Below, piece after piece: positions 63,567 through 64,000 of a stretch of DNA of 64,000 nt. The number at the start of each line of letters is the position of its first letter. Positions within the stretch are counted from its first letter, which is position 1. Origin of the DNA: Chthonobacter albigriseus (GTDB lineage Bacteria; Pseudomonadota; Alphaproteobacteria; Rhizobiales; Pleomorphomonadaceae); the NCBI RefSeq assembly GCF_013839445.1, contig NZ_JACDIT010000001.1, positions 1,405,935 through 1,469,934 on the forward strand, given 5' to 3'. A program made the position numbers and the translations under genes. A model generated the notes under the pieces. It saw only the letters and a list, made by a program, of their open reading frames with translations, was not told the origin of the DNA and ran no database searches.

Positions 63567-64000
63567 ATGTCGTCATACGCCGCTCAGGATCACGACTGTC
63601 TGGACCAGGATGCCGCCCGGCGGATCCTCGCCGACATGGGCGTCACCGCTTTCCGCTGGAACGCCGGCGACGACAGTCTCCTGTGGTCGCACCACTCCGC
63701 ATCCACACTCGGCATCCGCGAAGAGGACCTTCCGAGAACCGCGCGCGCCTTCAACCGGCTGCTGACCGCGGAGTCGTCCGGGGTCCGCACGCCGAAATCA
63801 ATTGCCTCGCTGGAAAGCCCCGGCCTGCTTGGCGATGGCCGGTATAAGGTCCGCTACGGCCTCAAACCGCAGGTCGTGATTTCCGGATTGCCGTGCCAGT
63901 TGGAGGAACACGGCCGTTGGATCATCGGCACCGATGGTGTCGTGGTCGGCGCCGAGGGCGTGATCCGGCCCGTGGCCGTCTTCGACCAGCAGATCTCCGA
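63567..64000 (+). CDS. N-terminal part of a signalling protein (PAS-like, possibly GGDEF/EAL)
   Basis: A reading frame open to the right edge, 144 codons visible, starting MSSYAAQDHDCLDQDAARR. The N-terminal region (about 20-110) has the pattern of a PAS-like sensor (FRWNAGDDSLLWSHHSAS, LGIREEDLP). Related rhizobial proteins at this position continue into EAL or GGDEF domains, but none is visible here, so the output domain is an inference. Confidence 0.6.
   Translation, partial: MSSYAAQDHDCLDQDAARRILADMGVTAFRWNAGDDSLLWSHHSASTLGIREEDLPRTARAFNRLLTAESSGVRTPKSIASLESPGLLGDGRYKVRYGLKPQVVISGLPCQLEEHGRWIIGTDGVVVGAEGVIRPVAVFDQQIS

Overview
The window is a high-GC chromosomal segment from an alphaproteobacterium, most likely of the order Hyphomicrobiales (Rhizobiales). 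The grounds are inference from gene content and order: a CpdR-type response regulator beside hpt and ftsEX, the htpX-rsmB-heparinase-purH block, the metW-metX / chorismate mutase-hisC-tyrosine dehydrogenase block, a TIGR02302-type membrane protein, DUF2125, DUF985 and DUF29 proteins, a Zur-type Fur protein, and TTAA-N7-TTAA boxes of the CtrA type. Genus cannot be read from the sequence. No rRNA, tRNA, CRISPR array, transposase or phage gene was seen. Genes are tightly packed, with many ATGA start/stop overlaps and convergent neighbours a few bases apart.

Layout. 0-3.7 kb: the end of a cobalamin adenosyltransferase, a rhomboid protease, etfBA and 3-hydroxybutyryl-CoA dehydrogenase (electron transfer and fatty/hydroxybutyryl-CoA oxidation). 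3.7-10.7 kb: purH, heparinase II/III-like protein, rsmB, htpX and an SDHAF4-like gene. 10.9-20.5 kb: a TadG-like von Willebrand protein, dsbB, DUF924, a FATP-like acyl-CoA synthetase, a copper-delivery operon (PCuAC, Sco), two tiny membrane-protein genes coupled to a TusA-like gene, an MFS and an AEC transporter, a tautomerase and a divergent LysR regulator. 21.4-27.4 kb: a urease operon on the minus strand, ureD-A-B-C-[DUF29]-E-F-G. 27.7-36.3 kb: a D,D-carboxypeptidase, a CobW-type GTPase, a YjfB-like motility protein, a TlpA thioredoxin, argH-lptM-lysA, an SDR and an HNH nuclease. 36.3-43.5 kb: a CHASE4-GGDEF-EAL protein, a DMT transporter, gloB, methyltransferases, metX/metW. 43.7-53.7 kb: chorismate mutase, hisC, prephenate/arogenate dehydrogenase, DUF2125, ChaC, plsC, YdcF, ftsEX, and an MJ0042-hpt-cpdR run. 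53.7-64 kb: a large TIGR02302 membrane protein, zur-ispG, ldhA, ispA, an Lrp regulator, mtgA, rpmF, and the beginning of a further protein.

How parts work together. EtfAB, Hbd and the acyl-CoA synthetase belong to acyl-CoA oxidation, and similar TTGACG-plus-ACGT elements lie before both etfBA and the synthetase gene. Urease, a very His-rich UreE, a His-loop CobW protein and Zur form a nickel/zinc-handling theme. FtsEX (divisome) and CpdR (in Caulobacter an adaptor for ClpXP, which degrades CtrA) are divergent across a perfect CtrA-type box, which suggests cell-cycle feedback; a second perfect box precedes a small unknown gene downstream of a motility-like gene. No clear large novel system (defence island, biosynthetic cluster) was found. 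The least explained items are the two small membrane proteins before tusA, a terminated minus-strand leader or sRNA near 61.2 kb, the shared operator-like elements, and the DUF29 insertion in the urease operon.
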